A DNA stretch of 64,000 bases from Bradyrhizobium elkanii WSM2783 (GTDB lineage Bacteria > Pseudomonadota > Alphaproteobacteria > Rhizobiales > Xanthobacteraceae): assembly GCF_000472865.1 (NCBI RefSeq), contig NZ_AXAP01000009.1, positions 62,001 to 126,000 on the forward strand. Reading direction: 5' to 3'. This document shows, one piece after another, positions 42,208-50,223 of this stretch. Every line of letters starts with the position of its first letter. The stretch's first letter is position 1. Made by a program: the position numbers and the translations under genes. Below the pieces are notes generated by a model. That model was not told where the DNA came from and searched no databases. It was given only the letters and a program-made list of their open reading frames with translations.

Positions 42208-42756
42208 ATGTCCGGCGTCAAGCAAAGCCGTCTCGCAAACAAGGAATGTTCCATGGCGCGAGCCATGGAAATCGTCGGCGATCGCTGGACGATCCTGATC
42301 CTGCGAGAGGCCTACTATGGCGTGAAGCGGTTCGACGAATTCGAGTACTATGTCGGAGTGGCGCCCAATATCCTGAGCAGTCGGCTGAAGAAACTTGTCG
42401 AGGCAGGCATGATGGCTCGTGTGCCGTTGCCCGAGCACGCCGGCCGATACGAATATGTTCTGACCGACAAAGGGCGCGACTTTTTCCCCGCCTATCTTGC
42501 ACTCAAGAAATGGGGGGACAGCTGGCTCGCAGAGCCGGAGGGGCCGCAGGTGGTTTTTCGTGAGCGCCGCGCCGGACATCCGATCGAGTATCCGGAACTG
42601 CGGACAGCCGGCGGCAAGCCGCTGCGTCTCGAAGACATCGAGGTGGTCCCGGGAGCCGGCGCCGTGCCGTTCAACCGCAAGCGGTTCGGCGGCGCGGCCT
42701 CGGCCGGGAAGCCGACCGAAGCGCCGAGGAGCGTCTCACGCCGCAAGAGCGAGTAG
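42208..42756 (+). CDS. HxlR-family transcriptional regulator
   Basis: 182 residues from ATG at 42208. The N-terminal winged helix shows the family pattern ECSMARAMEIVGDRWTILILREAYYG, with Cys14 at the position used for redox or thiol sensing in some members, then NILSSRLKKLVEAGMM as recognition helix. The last 80 residues are a basic, low-complexity extension. It probably controls the operon through the palindrome at 39966. It overlaps the convergent FAD-subunit gene by 21 bases at its end. Confidence 0.88.
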   Translation: MSGVKQSRLANKECSMARAMEIVGDRWTILILREAYYGVKRFDEFEYYVGVAPNILSSRLKKLVEAGMMARVPLPEHAGRYEYVLTDKGRDFFPAYLALKKWGDSWLAEPEGPQVVFRERRAGHPIEYPELRTAGGKPLRLEDIEVVPGAGAVPFNRKRFGGAASAGKPTEAPRSVSRRKSE

Positions 42757-43590
42757 CGCGCGCGTTATTTCCGTTCTGACCAGGCTGGCGCGATACTCGG
42801 CCGACGCGTAGCGGTCCGACAGGCACTCGGTCGCTGCACTCTGGAGTCTCGCGGCCTCTCCGATATTTCCTTGGGACAATGCCTTGCCAGCCAGGAATTT
42901 TGCCGCGACATCTCCCGCAAATGCGTGCCCCGCCGCGCCGGTGACGCCGATCGAGACGTCCGCGGCGACGCCGACGTTGACGCGCACGCCGGCAGCCACA
43001 CCGACGACGGCATAGCCGCTCGCAGGATGCCGGATTTTCCGATAGCTGAAGCGCGTATCCGCCGCCGGGCGCGGAATATGGATGGCGACCAGCACCTCGT
43101 CGGGCTCCAGCGCCGTGGAGAAGATATCGACAAAAAAGTCATTCGCCGCTACGCGTCTTGATCCGCTGGCGCTTGCGACCTCCAGTTCCGCCTTCAGCGC
43201 GATCACGATGGCCGGCCAATCGGCTGCGGGATCGGCATTGGCGAGTGATCCACCAATAGTGCCGCGGTTGCGCACCTGCGGATCGGCAATCAAATTGGCC
43301 GCCTGACGGAAGATCGGAAGCACCTGGTGTAGCGCGTGGGATGCAAGCAGTTCGGCATGTGTCGTCAGCACGCCAATGCTGATGCTGTCCTCGCCGACCA
43401 GGATTCCTTTCATTTCCGCGACGCCGCGGATATCAACGAGCAGCGCTGGCGAGGCCAGCCGAAGCTTCAGCGTCGGGATCAGCGTGTGGCCTCCGGCGAC
43501 CAGCTTCGTTCCGTCTGGGTCACGGCGCAGGAAATCGATCGCCTCGGCGAGCGAGCCCGCGCGAACATAGTCGAAGGGCGCAGGGATCAT
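42736..43590 (-). CDS. Molybdenum hydroxylase FAD subunit (CoxM-like)
   Basis: 284 residues with both FAD-binding motifs of the medium subunit, AGGHTLIPTLKLR and RNRGTIGGSLANADPAADWP. It carries electrons from the molybdenum subunit to an acceptor. It lies last in the operon, its start overlapping the large-subunit stop by four bases. The family is that of CO dehydrogenase, nicotine and xanthine-type hydroxylases. It overlaps the HxlR gene at its 3' end. Confidence 0.9.
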   Translation of the reverse strand: MIPAPFDYVRAGSLAEAIDFLRRDPDGTKLVAGGHTLIPTLKLRLASPALLVDIRGVAEMKGILVGEDSISIGVLTTHAELLASHALHQVLPIFRQAANLIADPQVRNRGTIGGSLANADPAADWPAIVIALKAELEVASASGSRRVAANDFFVDIFSTALEPDEVLVAIHIPRPAADTRFSYRKIRHPASGYAVVGVAAGVRVNVGVAADVSIGVTGAAGHAFAGDVAAKFLAGKALSQGNIGEAARLQSAATECLSDRYASAEYRASLVRTEITRALLALAA

Positions 43591-45956
43591 TGGCCTGCTC
43601 CGTTGCGCGCGCTCTGGACCGCCGCCCAGATGCGCGGCGGCGTCAGCGGCATATCGAGGTGGCTGATGCCGAAGGGCGACAACGCGTCGAGCACGGCGTG
43701 AACCATGCAGGGCGGCGCCGCGATCGAGCCGCTTTCGCCGATGCCCTTGACGCCGATCGGATTGGTCGGGGAGGGGGTCTCCTGGAACAGCGAGGTGATG
43801 CTGGGCACATGCTCGGCACGCGGCACGGCGTAGTCGAGCAGCGAGCCGGTCAGGAGCTGTCCGCTGTCAGGATCGTAGCTGACCTCTTCATATAGCGCTT
43901 GGGCAATGCCCTGCACGACGCCACCGTGGATCTGTCCTGCTGCCAGCAGCGGATTGATCAACGTGCCGACGTCATCGACCGCGACATAGTCGATGATGTC
44001 AACGATCCCGGTCTCGGGATCGACCTCGACATAGGCCAGATGGACGCCGGACGGCGCGCTCATTCCGGTCGGATCGTAGAAGACGGTTTCGTCGAGGCCA
44101 GGCGTGACCCCATCGGGGAGCTTGTGTCCGACATAGGCCATGCGCGCGACCTTGCCGAAGGCCAGAGGTGCAATGTCGGTGCCGGGCACACTGAACCGGC
44201 CCGCGGCATAGGCGATGTCCTTCTCGTCGACCTCCAGCATGCCCGCGGCCATCTTCTTTGCTTTTGCGACGATGCGCTGCGAGCAGACATGCAGGCTCGA
44301 TCCGCCGACCGCCATCGAACGGGAGTTGAAGGTGCCGTGGCCAGCCTGCACCTGGCGCGTATCGCCCTGGATCACGTCGATGCTCTCGATCGGAATTTGC
44401 AGCACGTCCGCGGCGATCTGCGACAGCGAGGTGACATGGCCATGGCCCTGGCTCATCGAACCCGAATACACCGTGGCGCGGCCGCTGGAATCGATCGCAA
44501 CCCGCGCGCTCTCCCAGCCGCCGCGATCGAATCCGATCAGCGCAAGACGCCGCGACGGCGCCATGCCACACATATGCGTGTACGCGGCAACGCCGATGCC
44601 GCGGTAGATGCCGTTGCGGCGCAAGGTGTCGCGTTCGTTCCGGCGAGCGTCGTAGTTGAAAGCGGCGAGTGCCTTGTCGAGAAGGCCCTGATAATTGCCG
44701 CTATCGTAGATCACGGCCATGCCTCCATAGGGCCGGTAGGGAAAATCGGCGAGCTGAATGAAATTCTTCCGCCTGATCTCGACCTGATCCAGATTCAGAT
44801 GACGCGCGACGGCGTCGATGGCACGCTCGGCGATATAGGCGCCTTCCGGCCGGCCATAGCCACGATAGGCATCGACGGGCACGGTGTTGGTGACGACGAC
44901 GCGCGAGGTCGCCTCGTAGTTCGCGATTCTATAATTGCCGGTGCCGAAATTGACGGTGTTAACGGTCGGCCCACCGCTCGCCATGTTGGAGAGATAGGCT
45001 CCGACATTCCCGAGCGTTTCGACTTTCAGTCCGAGAATGATGCCGTCATTTTTGATCGCCACCTCGATATTTTCAGTGTGGGCGCGGCCATGGTTGGTCG
45101 ATTGATGGCTCTCAGAACGGCTTTCCCACCATTTCACTGGCGCGCCGAGTTCGCGCGCGAGATGCGGACAGAGCAGCTCCTCCGGATAAAGATGCATCTT
45201 GGCACCAAAGCCGCCGCCGATATCGGGCGCGACCACGCGCAACAGGTGTTCCGGAATGCCGACCGTCTCGGCGATCCAGCGCCGATGCATGTGCGGGACC
45301 TGGCTTGGCATGTACACCGTCAATGTGCCGTCGGGCTCGGGCGCGGCCACCACGCTGCGCGTTTCCATGCAGGTCGGAATCAGGCGGTTGTTGACGAGGC
45401 GCAGCTTGAGAACCTGATCGGCTTCGCGGGCTGCCATGGCATAGTCGCCGCCCCGCACCTTGTAGACGGTGGTGATGTTGCCGGGCACGTTGTCATGAAG
45501 CTGCGGCGCGTCGGGCCCGATCGCGGCCTCTTCGTCGATCACGGCAGGCAACATCTCGTAATCGACGTCGATCAGGCCGACGGCGTCATAGGCTTGCGCT
45601 TGCGTCTCCGCGACCACCAGCGCGACGCATTCACCGACGAAACGCACGCGATCGATGGCGACAACCGGGCGAAACGGCACCTTGGTGCCGGGCATGACCC
45701 AGTTCGGAACAATCGGACCGATCTTGCCCTGAAGATCCTGACCAGAGAGGGCAAGGCGAACGCCCGGCGCTGCCTTGGCCGCGCCAAGGTCGACGTTCTT
45801 GATGATGGCATGCGCATGCGGCGATCGCGCGATCGCCATATGGAGCATGCCGGGCAGCCTGATGTCATCGACATAGCGGCCCTTGCCGGTGAGGAATTTG
45901 AAATCCTCGCGGCGCTTCAGCGGCTGGCCGATGTAGGGGAGCACGGTTGCGTTCAT
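43587..45956 (-). CDS. Molybdenum hydroxylase large subunit, form II CoxL-like
   Basis: 789 residues. MCD-binding motifs: GGGFG (247-251), then AYRGYGR at 363-369, which is form II-like (AYRGAGR) rather than the AYXCSFR of true CO dehydrogenase. The catalytic Glu lies in GVKGIGESG near the C-terminus. It hydroxylates an unknown organic substrate with water-derived oxygen in the cytoplasm. Order in the operon is S, L, M. The ATG at 45956 lies just before a basic PLKRREDFKF opening. Confidence 0.93.
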   Translation of the reverse strand: MNATVLPYIGQPLKRREDFKFLTGKGRYVDDIRLPGMLHMAIARSPHAHAIIKNVDLGAAKAAPGVRLALSGQDLQGKIGPIVPNWVMPGTKVPFRPVVAIDRVRFVGECVALVVAETQAQAYDAVGLIDVDYEMLPAVIDEEAAIGPDAPQLHDNVPGNITTVYKVRGGDYAMAAREADQVLKLRLVNNRLIPTCMETRSVVAAPEPDGTLTVYMPSQVPHMHRRWIAETVGIPEHLLRVVAPDIGGGFGAKMHLYPEELLCPHLARELGAPVKWWESRSESHQSTNHGRAHTENIEVAIKNDGIILGLKVETLGNVGAYLSNMASGGPTVNTVNFGTGNYRIANYEATSRVVVTNTVPVDAYRGYGRPEGAYIAERAIDAVARHLNLDQVEIRRKNFIQLADFPYRPYGGMAVIYDSGNYQGLLDKALAAFNYDARRNERDTLRRNGIYRGIGVAAYTHMCGMAPSRRLALIGFDRGGWESARVAIDSSGRATVYSGSMSQGHGHVTSLSQIAADVLQIPIESIDVIQGDTRQVQAGHGTFNSRSMAVGGSSLHVCSQRIVAKAKKMAAGMLEVDEKDIAYAAGRFSVPGTDIAPLAFGKVARMAYVGHKLPDGVTPGLDETVFYDPTGMSAPSGVHLAYVEVDPETGIVDIIDYVAVDDVGTLINPLLAAGQIHGGVVQGIAQALYEEVSYDPDSGQLLTGSLLDYAVPRAEHVPSITSLFQETPSPTNPIGVKGIGESGSIAAPPCMVHAVLDALSPFGISHLDMPLTPPRIWAAVQSARNGAGQ

Positions 45957-45961
45957 GGCGA

Positions 45962-46444
45962 TCAGCCTTTTGCAACGAGGGACTCAACGGCGCGGACGAT
46001 GTTGTGATAGCCGGTGCAGCGGCAGATGTTGCCGGCTATGCCGTGGCGGATGTCGTCTTCACTTGGATCGGGATGAGCGCGCAGCAACTGGCGCACGCTC
46101 ATGATCATTCCCGGCGTGCAGAAGCCGCACTGCAGCGCGTGATGCTCATGGAAGGCGGTCTGCACCGGATCCAGGGGCGATCCCGCCGGCGACACGCCCT
46201 CGATCGTCGTGATCGAGGCGCCGTCAGCCATGACGGCGAGCACGGTGCATGATTTTGTCGCCTGTCCATCGATCTCGACGGTGCAGGCGCCGCATTGCGA
46301 GGTGTCGCAGCCGATATGAGTGCCAGTCAGGCCGAGATCGTCCCTGATCAAGTGGACCAGCAGCTTACGGCTTTCGACCTCGAGCGTACGGCGGATGCCG
46401 TTGATCTCGATCGTCACCGTGTGACGTTTTTCCGCTTCGACCAT
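45962..46444 (-). CDS. Molybdenum hydroxylase iron-sulfur subunit (CoxS-like)
   Basis: 160 residues. Plant-type [2Fe-2S] cysteines 46, 51, 54, 66 ([10 protein letters not shown]) and a second cluster with 106, 109, 141, 143 (CGFC, CRC). Passes electrons from the Mo-site to the FAD subunit. Only five bases separate it from the large-subunit gene, so the two are co-translated. Confidence 0.95.
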   Translation of the reverse strand: MVEAEKRHTVTIEINGIRRTLEVESRKLLVHLIRDDLGLTGTHIGCDTSQCGACTVEIDGQATKSCTVLAVMADGASITTIEGVSPAGSPLDPVQTAFHEHHALQCGFCTPGMIMSVRQLLRAHPDPSEDDIRHGIAGNICRCTGYHNIVRAVESLVAKG

Positions 46445-46481
46445 ATATCCTCCCGTCGCGGTCCGGCGACCGCGTATCTCG

Positions 46482-47198
46482 TTAGAAGAACCTGACGGCG
46501 GCGATGTCGATGGCGACGCCGATCCCGTTTGTCATGGGAGTGCCGTCTGCATTGCGGCGATAGGCTCGACGCTTGGCCGGGACCTTGATGCCGTCGAAGT
46601 CGCGATAGTCGGACACGTAGTGGGCGGTCGGAACGCCGCCGATCACATCAGCGAAATAATCGAGCCTCGAAATGAGCCCATCGGCGCGGACATAGAAGAC
46701 TTGTTCGGGAGAGTGTGTAGCGACTGAGTTCGGGAAGGTCACTTTGAGCCGACGCCACGTCTCTCCGCTCTCATTCCAAGGCTCGATCTCCTCGGTCGAA
46801 AAGCCCGGCAATGCGAACATGAAGGGCGTGTTGAGATAGTTCCACATCGCATAGCCGCTGAAATAGGCGAGGTGCAGATCGTCCCATGGGGTGGCTGGGG
46901 TGTGGTCGGCAAAAGAAGCGCGCGGACTGCTCCGCTCTCTCAGGCGTTTGCCCTCGACGGTATCGATTGCAACCAGATCGGGCCGATAGAAGCTGCGCAG
47001 GCCGTCGGCGGTGAATGGCTCGTAGCTGAGCTGCTGGCCAGGTATATCGACCGTGACGCGAACGTCCTTCAGCACCTCAGGCCAGCCCTTTCCGGCCCAG
47101 AGCGAACCAACGATCGACATGTCGCTCTCAATGCCGCGAAACCGTTTCCATTGCGCCGCGCCATGGGCATCGAGGACGAGATCGCGGAGATCTGCCAT
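46482..47198 (-). CDS. Unknown protein, first gene of the Mo-hydroxylase operon
   Basis: 238 residues from ATG at 47198 behind GGAAGG; the frame to 47279 has no start support. No signal peptide. Contains beta-rich segments ([62 protein letters not shown]) whose [11 protein letters not shown] pattern recalls the LolA/lipocalin-like fold, a resemblance not a call. It could bind the hydroxylase substrate or a cofactor. The operon is under the two palindromes at 47240 and 47303. Confidence 0.65.
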   Translation of the reverse strand: MADLRDLVLDAHGAAQWKRFRGIESDMSIVGSLWAGKGWPEVLKDVRVTVDIPGQQLSYEPFTADGLRSFYRPDLVAIDTVEGKRLRERSSPRASFADHTPATPWDDLHLAYFSGYAMWNYLNTPFMFALPGFSTEEIEPWNESGETWRRLKVTFPNSVATHSPEQVFYVRADGLISRLDYFADVIGGVPTAHYVSDYRDFDGIKVPAKRRAYRRNADGTPMTNGIGVAIDIAAVRFF

Positions 47199-47239
47199 GC
47201 TGTTTCCTTCCGATCCAAGAATTCTAACGAGATGTACAA

Positions 47240-47254
47240 CTCTAATAATAAGAG
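47240..47254. promoter_or_regulatory. HxlR-type operator, copy 1
   Basis: CTCTAATAATAAGAG, a near-perfect palindrome with T/A variation at the centre, 42 bp upstream of the 238-aa gene start. It differs in two positions from the copy at 47303. The surrounding sequence is AT-rich unlike the rest of the window. Confidence 0.6.
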
Positions 47255-47302
47255 TGATTAGAAAGCAAGAGATTTGCAAGGGTTGTGCGCACGTCGAAAT
47301 TA

Positions 47303-47317
47303 CTCTAATTATTAGAG
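47303..47317. promoter_or_regulatory. HxlR-type operator, copy 2
   Basis: CTCTAATTATTAGAG is a perfect palindrome (7+1+7). It lies 24 bases before the HxlR ATG at 47341, where a repressor would block its own transcription. It matches copy 1 except at two central positions. Confidence 0.6.
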
Positions 47318-47340
47318 CGATTTGCGAGGGGGTATGACGA

Positions 47341-47853
47341 ATGCGCTCGAAGAGTTTCGAGGGAATGGTGTGCTCGATTGCCGGCGTTCTGGACGCCGTC
47401 GGCGACCGCTGGGCAATGCTGATCCTGCGGGACCTCGGTCTTGGGCTGCGCCGCTACGATGACCTGCGCAAGTCGACCGGCGTCACCCACGCCACGCTGT
47501 CCGATCGTCTCAAGCATCTCGAGGAGAATGAGCTGATTGAGCGGCGGCTGTATCAGACCGGGCCCGACCGCTATGAATACGTTCTGACGCGAAAGGGAGC
47601 GGACATTATTCTCGTGATCCAGGCACTCGCGCAGGTCGGCGACAAATGGCAGATCGCTGGCGACAAAGGTCCGCCGCTGAAATTCATCAATCAGAGCAGC
47701 GGGCGGGCGGTCAAGCTTGCTCTTGTCGACGAAAAATCAGGTGAAGTTGTCCGCCTGCGGGATGTACGGCCGCAGGCCGGTCCGGGCGCCGACGATCTCG
47801 TGCGCTGGCGGCTGACGAAGTTCGATAGATCATCATCCAGCGATCGGCGCTAA
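47341..47853 (+). CDS. HxlR-family regulator of the Mo-hydroxylase operon
   Basis: 170 residues from ATG at 47341, behind GAGGGGG. Pattern MVCSIAGVLDAVGDRWAMLILRDLGLG with Cys11 as in the family, then ATLSDRLKHLEENELI as recognition helix. It shares the layout of the other HxlR (42208) but not the C-terminus. Divergent orientation and the two palindromes between suggest control of the molybdenum hydroxylase operon and itself. Confidence 0.9.
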   Translation: MRSKSFEGMVCSIAGVLDAVGDRWAMLILRDLGLGLRRYDDLRKSTGVTHATLSDRLKHLEENELIERRLYQTGPDRYEYVLTRKGADIILVIQALAQVGDKWQIAGDKGPPLKFINQSSGRAVKLALVDEKSGEVVRLRDVRPQAGPGADDLVRWRLTKFDRSSSSDRR

Positions 47854-47856
47854 CTC

Positions 47857-48600
47857 TCAATTGCTTTCCAGCTCGGACGCGAAGCGGCGCAATGCTTGCT
47901 GCATCGTTGCCGCCGTCAGTGCTCTTCGTTCCAGGCACCGAGACGTCGGTCCGGCAACGACGATCGAGAGCTGTCGTGAACTGAGCGGAAGGGAAAGCGC
48001 TACGCCTGCCAGATCGGGAATGTACTCCGACGAACTCTGGTGGTACCCGCGCTTGGCCGCGATCTCGAGTTCAGCCTCCACTGCGTCGGCGCTCATGGGC
48101 GTCGTTTCGGAAAACGGCTCGAACTTGATCTTGCGATAGATGGCCCGCCGTTCTTCGGGAGAATGCTGCGCCAGGATGGCCCTTCCAACCGAACTTGCAT
48201 ACACCGGCACCCGGTCGCCCACTTGAGCGAAGTAGCGCACCGAATGCCCGGATTCCTCGACATGCAGGAAGATCGCAGAGGTGCCCGCTAGGGCCGCGAT
48301 CGCCGTGGTCTCTCCGGTCTCCTTGGCAATTTCTGCCACGAGTGCATAGGCGACTTCTGGAAGCGGGGCCGCGTCCGCAACGGCGCGCGCCAGCGTCAGC
48401 CAGCGTGGGCTTGGGTAGTAGCCGCTTCGCGCTCGCGTCTCGTAGAGCCATCCCTTGTCGACAATCGTGCCAACAAGATTGAAGGTGCTGGAGCGCGGCC
48501 AGCCCAGATCGTCCGAGATCTCGGCCAGCGTCGCCGGTCGTTTGCGGCGCGCAAAGTACTCCAGCAGCTCGAGAACGTTAGCAGCCTGCCTGACCAACAT
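47857..48600 (-). CDS. IclR-family transcriptional regulator
   Basis: 247 residues. N-terminal winged helix (LVRQAANVLELLEYFARRKRPATLAEISDDLGWPRSSTFNLVGTIVDKGW) and a C-terminal effector domain (AYALVAEIAKETGETTAIAAL...YASSVGRAILA). IclR proteins bind small acids or aromatics and control adjacent catabolic genes. It is divergent from the ABC-ALDH-SDR set, and the inverted repeat at 48806 in the shared gap is the likely operator. Confidence 0.92.
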   Translation of the reverse strand: MLVRQAANVLELLEYFARRKRPATLAEISDDLGWPRSSTFNLVGTIVDKGWLYETRARSGYYPSPRWLTLARAVADAAPLPEVAYALVAEIAKETGETTAIAALAGTSAIFLHVEESGHSVRYFAQVGDRVPVYASSVGRAILAQHSPEERRAIYRKIKFEPFSETTPMSADAVEAELEIAAKRGYHQSSSEYIPDLAGVALSLPLSSRQLSIVVAGPTSRCLERRALTAATMQQALRRFASELESN

Positions 48601-48782
48601 ACGAAACCCGCATCTTCTCCGCGAAGGTTGGTTGCTCCGTGACGTCGAACAACAACTCCCGCTTACTCAGCCGCTGATTGGCGACTCCACGGTCATAGCA
48701 TCATCCGCTCAGCCGGAAGCTCGTCCCGGAATTTGAGCCATCGCGTCCTGTGGACTTCGGTTCAGAGGTCGGAACGAACGCC

Positions 48783-48827
48783 TTGACTTAAAATTCATAT
48801 ACGTGTCTTATAAATTCACAAATAAGA
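48783..48827 (+). promoter_or_regulatory. Promoter with overlapping inverted repeat
   Basis: TTGACT (48783-48788), 17 bases, TCTTAT (48806-48811) give a sigma70-like promoter for the substrate-binding gene at 48887. TCTTAT (48806-48811) and ATAAGA (48822-48827) form a perfect inverted repeat of six bases with a ten-base spacer, so a protein bound there would cover the -10. Confidence 0.5.
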
Positions 48828-48886
48828 ATTTTGCTGAAGGCTGAGGCTGCCACCATCAGCGAAAGCCCACGGGGGGAGGACCTTTC

Positions 48887-50107
48887 ATGGCTGCATTCAG
48901 GAATTTGGTTTCATCGGCGGTGGCGTCGGTTTGCATGGTGACCGCCTCGGCCGCCTTGGCTCAGACCAGCGTCAAGCTCGGCGTGCTCGCCGACATGTCC
49001 GGCATCTTCTCGGACATCGGGGGCATGGGCGCTGCCGAAGCGACGAAGATGGCGGTCGAGGATTTCAACAAGCTGCCGGGTTCGGAGAAGTTCAAGATCG
49101 AGGTTGTCAGCGGCGACGCGCTGAACAAGCCGGACGTGGCGCGCGGCATCGCCCGCAAATGGTTCGACACGGAGAATGTCGATGCGGTCGTTGATCTGCC
49201 GACGAGCGCGATCTCGCTGGCCATCGCACCCCTCGTTCAGGAGTTGAACAAAGTCGCGCTGTTCACCGCATCGGGCACGTCGGACCTGACGGGCAAGTCC
49301 TGCACGCCGAATTCGGTGCACTGGACCTACGATACCTGGGCGTTGTCGCACGGTACCGCCGATGCCATCACCAAGGCCGGCGGCAAGACCTGGTTCTTCG
49401 TCACGGCCGACTTTGCCCTCGGGCATTCGCTGGAGCGCGATGCGAGCGCCGTCGTCAACGCGAACGGTGGCAAGGTCGTCGGCAGTGTCAAGCACCCGAC
49501 TGATTCGAACGACTTCGCGTCCTTCCTGCTTCAGGCGCAGGCGTCGCGCGCCGAGATCATCGCGCTCGCCAATGCCGGTGGCGATACGATCAAGGCGATC
49601 AAGCAGGCCTCCGAATTCGGCATCATTGAGGGCGGGCAGAAGCTCGCAGGGATGCTGCTGTTCATCTCGGACATTCACTCGCTTGGCCTGAAGACGGCGC
49701 AAGGCCTCCAACTGACCACCGCGTTCTATTGGGACCTGAACGACAAGACGAGGAGCTTTGGCGAGCGCTTCGCGGCGCGGAACAACGGGCGCTATCCGTC
49801 GATGAACCAGGCTGGAGCATATTCCGCGACGCTGGCCTATCTGACCGCCGTCGCAAAGGTGGGATCGCCGCGTGATGGCGCCGCCGTCGTCAAGGCGATG
49901 CGCGAGGTGGGCACGTTTGACGATCCTCTGTTCGGAAAGACGTCGCTGCGCGAGGACGGTCGCGTTCTTCACGACATGATGCTGATCCAGGTCAAGACGC
50001 CCGGCGAATCGAAGAAGCCCTACGACTACTACAAGATCGTTTCGACCATTCCCGCCGAAGCGGCATTCCGTCCGCTCAAGGACGGCGGTTGCCCCCTTGT
50101 GAAGTGA
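48887..50107 (+). CDS. ABC transporter substrate-binding protein (branched-chain amino acid type)
   Basis: 406 residues. Signal peptide ends ASAALAQT. The mature start VKLGVLADMSGIFSDIGGMGAAEATKMAVEDF is that of the Peripla_BP_6/LivJ-like family. It binds a carboxylate-type ligand, often aromatic or branched-chain acids in rhizobia. No permease or ATPase genes are near, so the rest of the transporter must be elsewhere. Its ATG follows GGGGGAGGA. A hairpin (50111-50140) after the stop may cap the message. Confidence 0.9.
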   Translation: MAAFRNLVSSAVASVCMVTASAALAQTSVKLGVLADMSGIFSDIGGMGAAEATKMAVEDFNKLPGSEKFKIEVVSGDALNKPDVARGIARKWFDTENVDAVVDLPTSAISLAIAPLVQELNKVALFTASGTSDLTGKSCTPNSVHWTYDTWALSHGTADAITKAGGKTWFFVTADFALGHSLERDASAVVNANGGKVVGSVKHPTDSNDFASFLLQAQASRAEIIALANAGGDTIKAIKQASEFGIIEGGQKLAGMLLFISDIHSLGLKTAQGLQLTTAFYWDLNDKTRSFGERFAARNNGRYPSMNQAGAYSATLAYLTAVAKVGSPRDGAAVVKAMREVGTFDDPLFGKTSLREDGRVLHDMMLIQVKTPGESKKPYDYYKIVSTIPAEAAFRPLKDGGCPLVK

Positions 50108-50110
50108 GTG

Positions 50111-50140
50111 TCCGGCTCGGTCGAACGCGAGCGAGCCGGA
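50111..50140 (+). terminator. Hairpin after the substrate-binding gene
   Basis: TCCGGCTCG (50111-50119) pairs with CGAGCCGGA (50132-50140) over a 12-base loop. No T-run; most likely an attenuating or mRNA-protecting element, common after substrate-binding genes. Confidence 0.5.
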
Positions 50141-50223
50141 ATTCTAGAGAGAGCCGCGCCTGCCTTGCGAGCCGCATGGCGGGCTGCTCCGAGATTTTGC
50201 GTTGACCTGTGGAGGATCAATCC

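Noticed and set aside
43899-46007. 702-codon plus-strand ORF
   Set aside because: Antisense to the Mo-hydroxylase large subunit, whose reading frame has all cofactor motifs. The plus frame has none.
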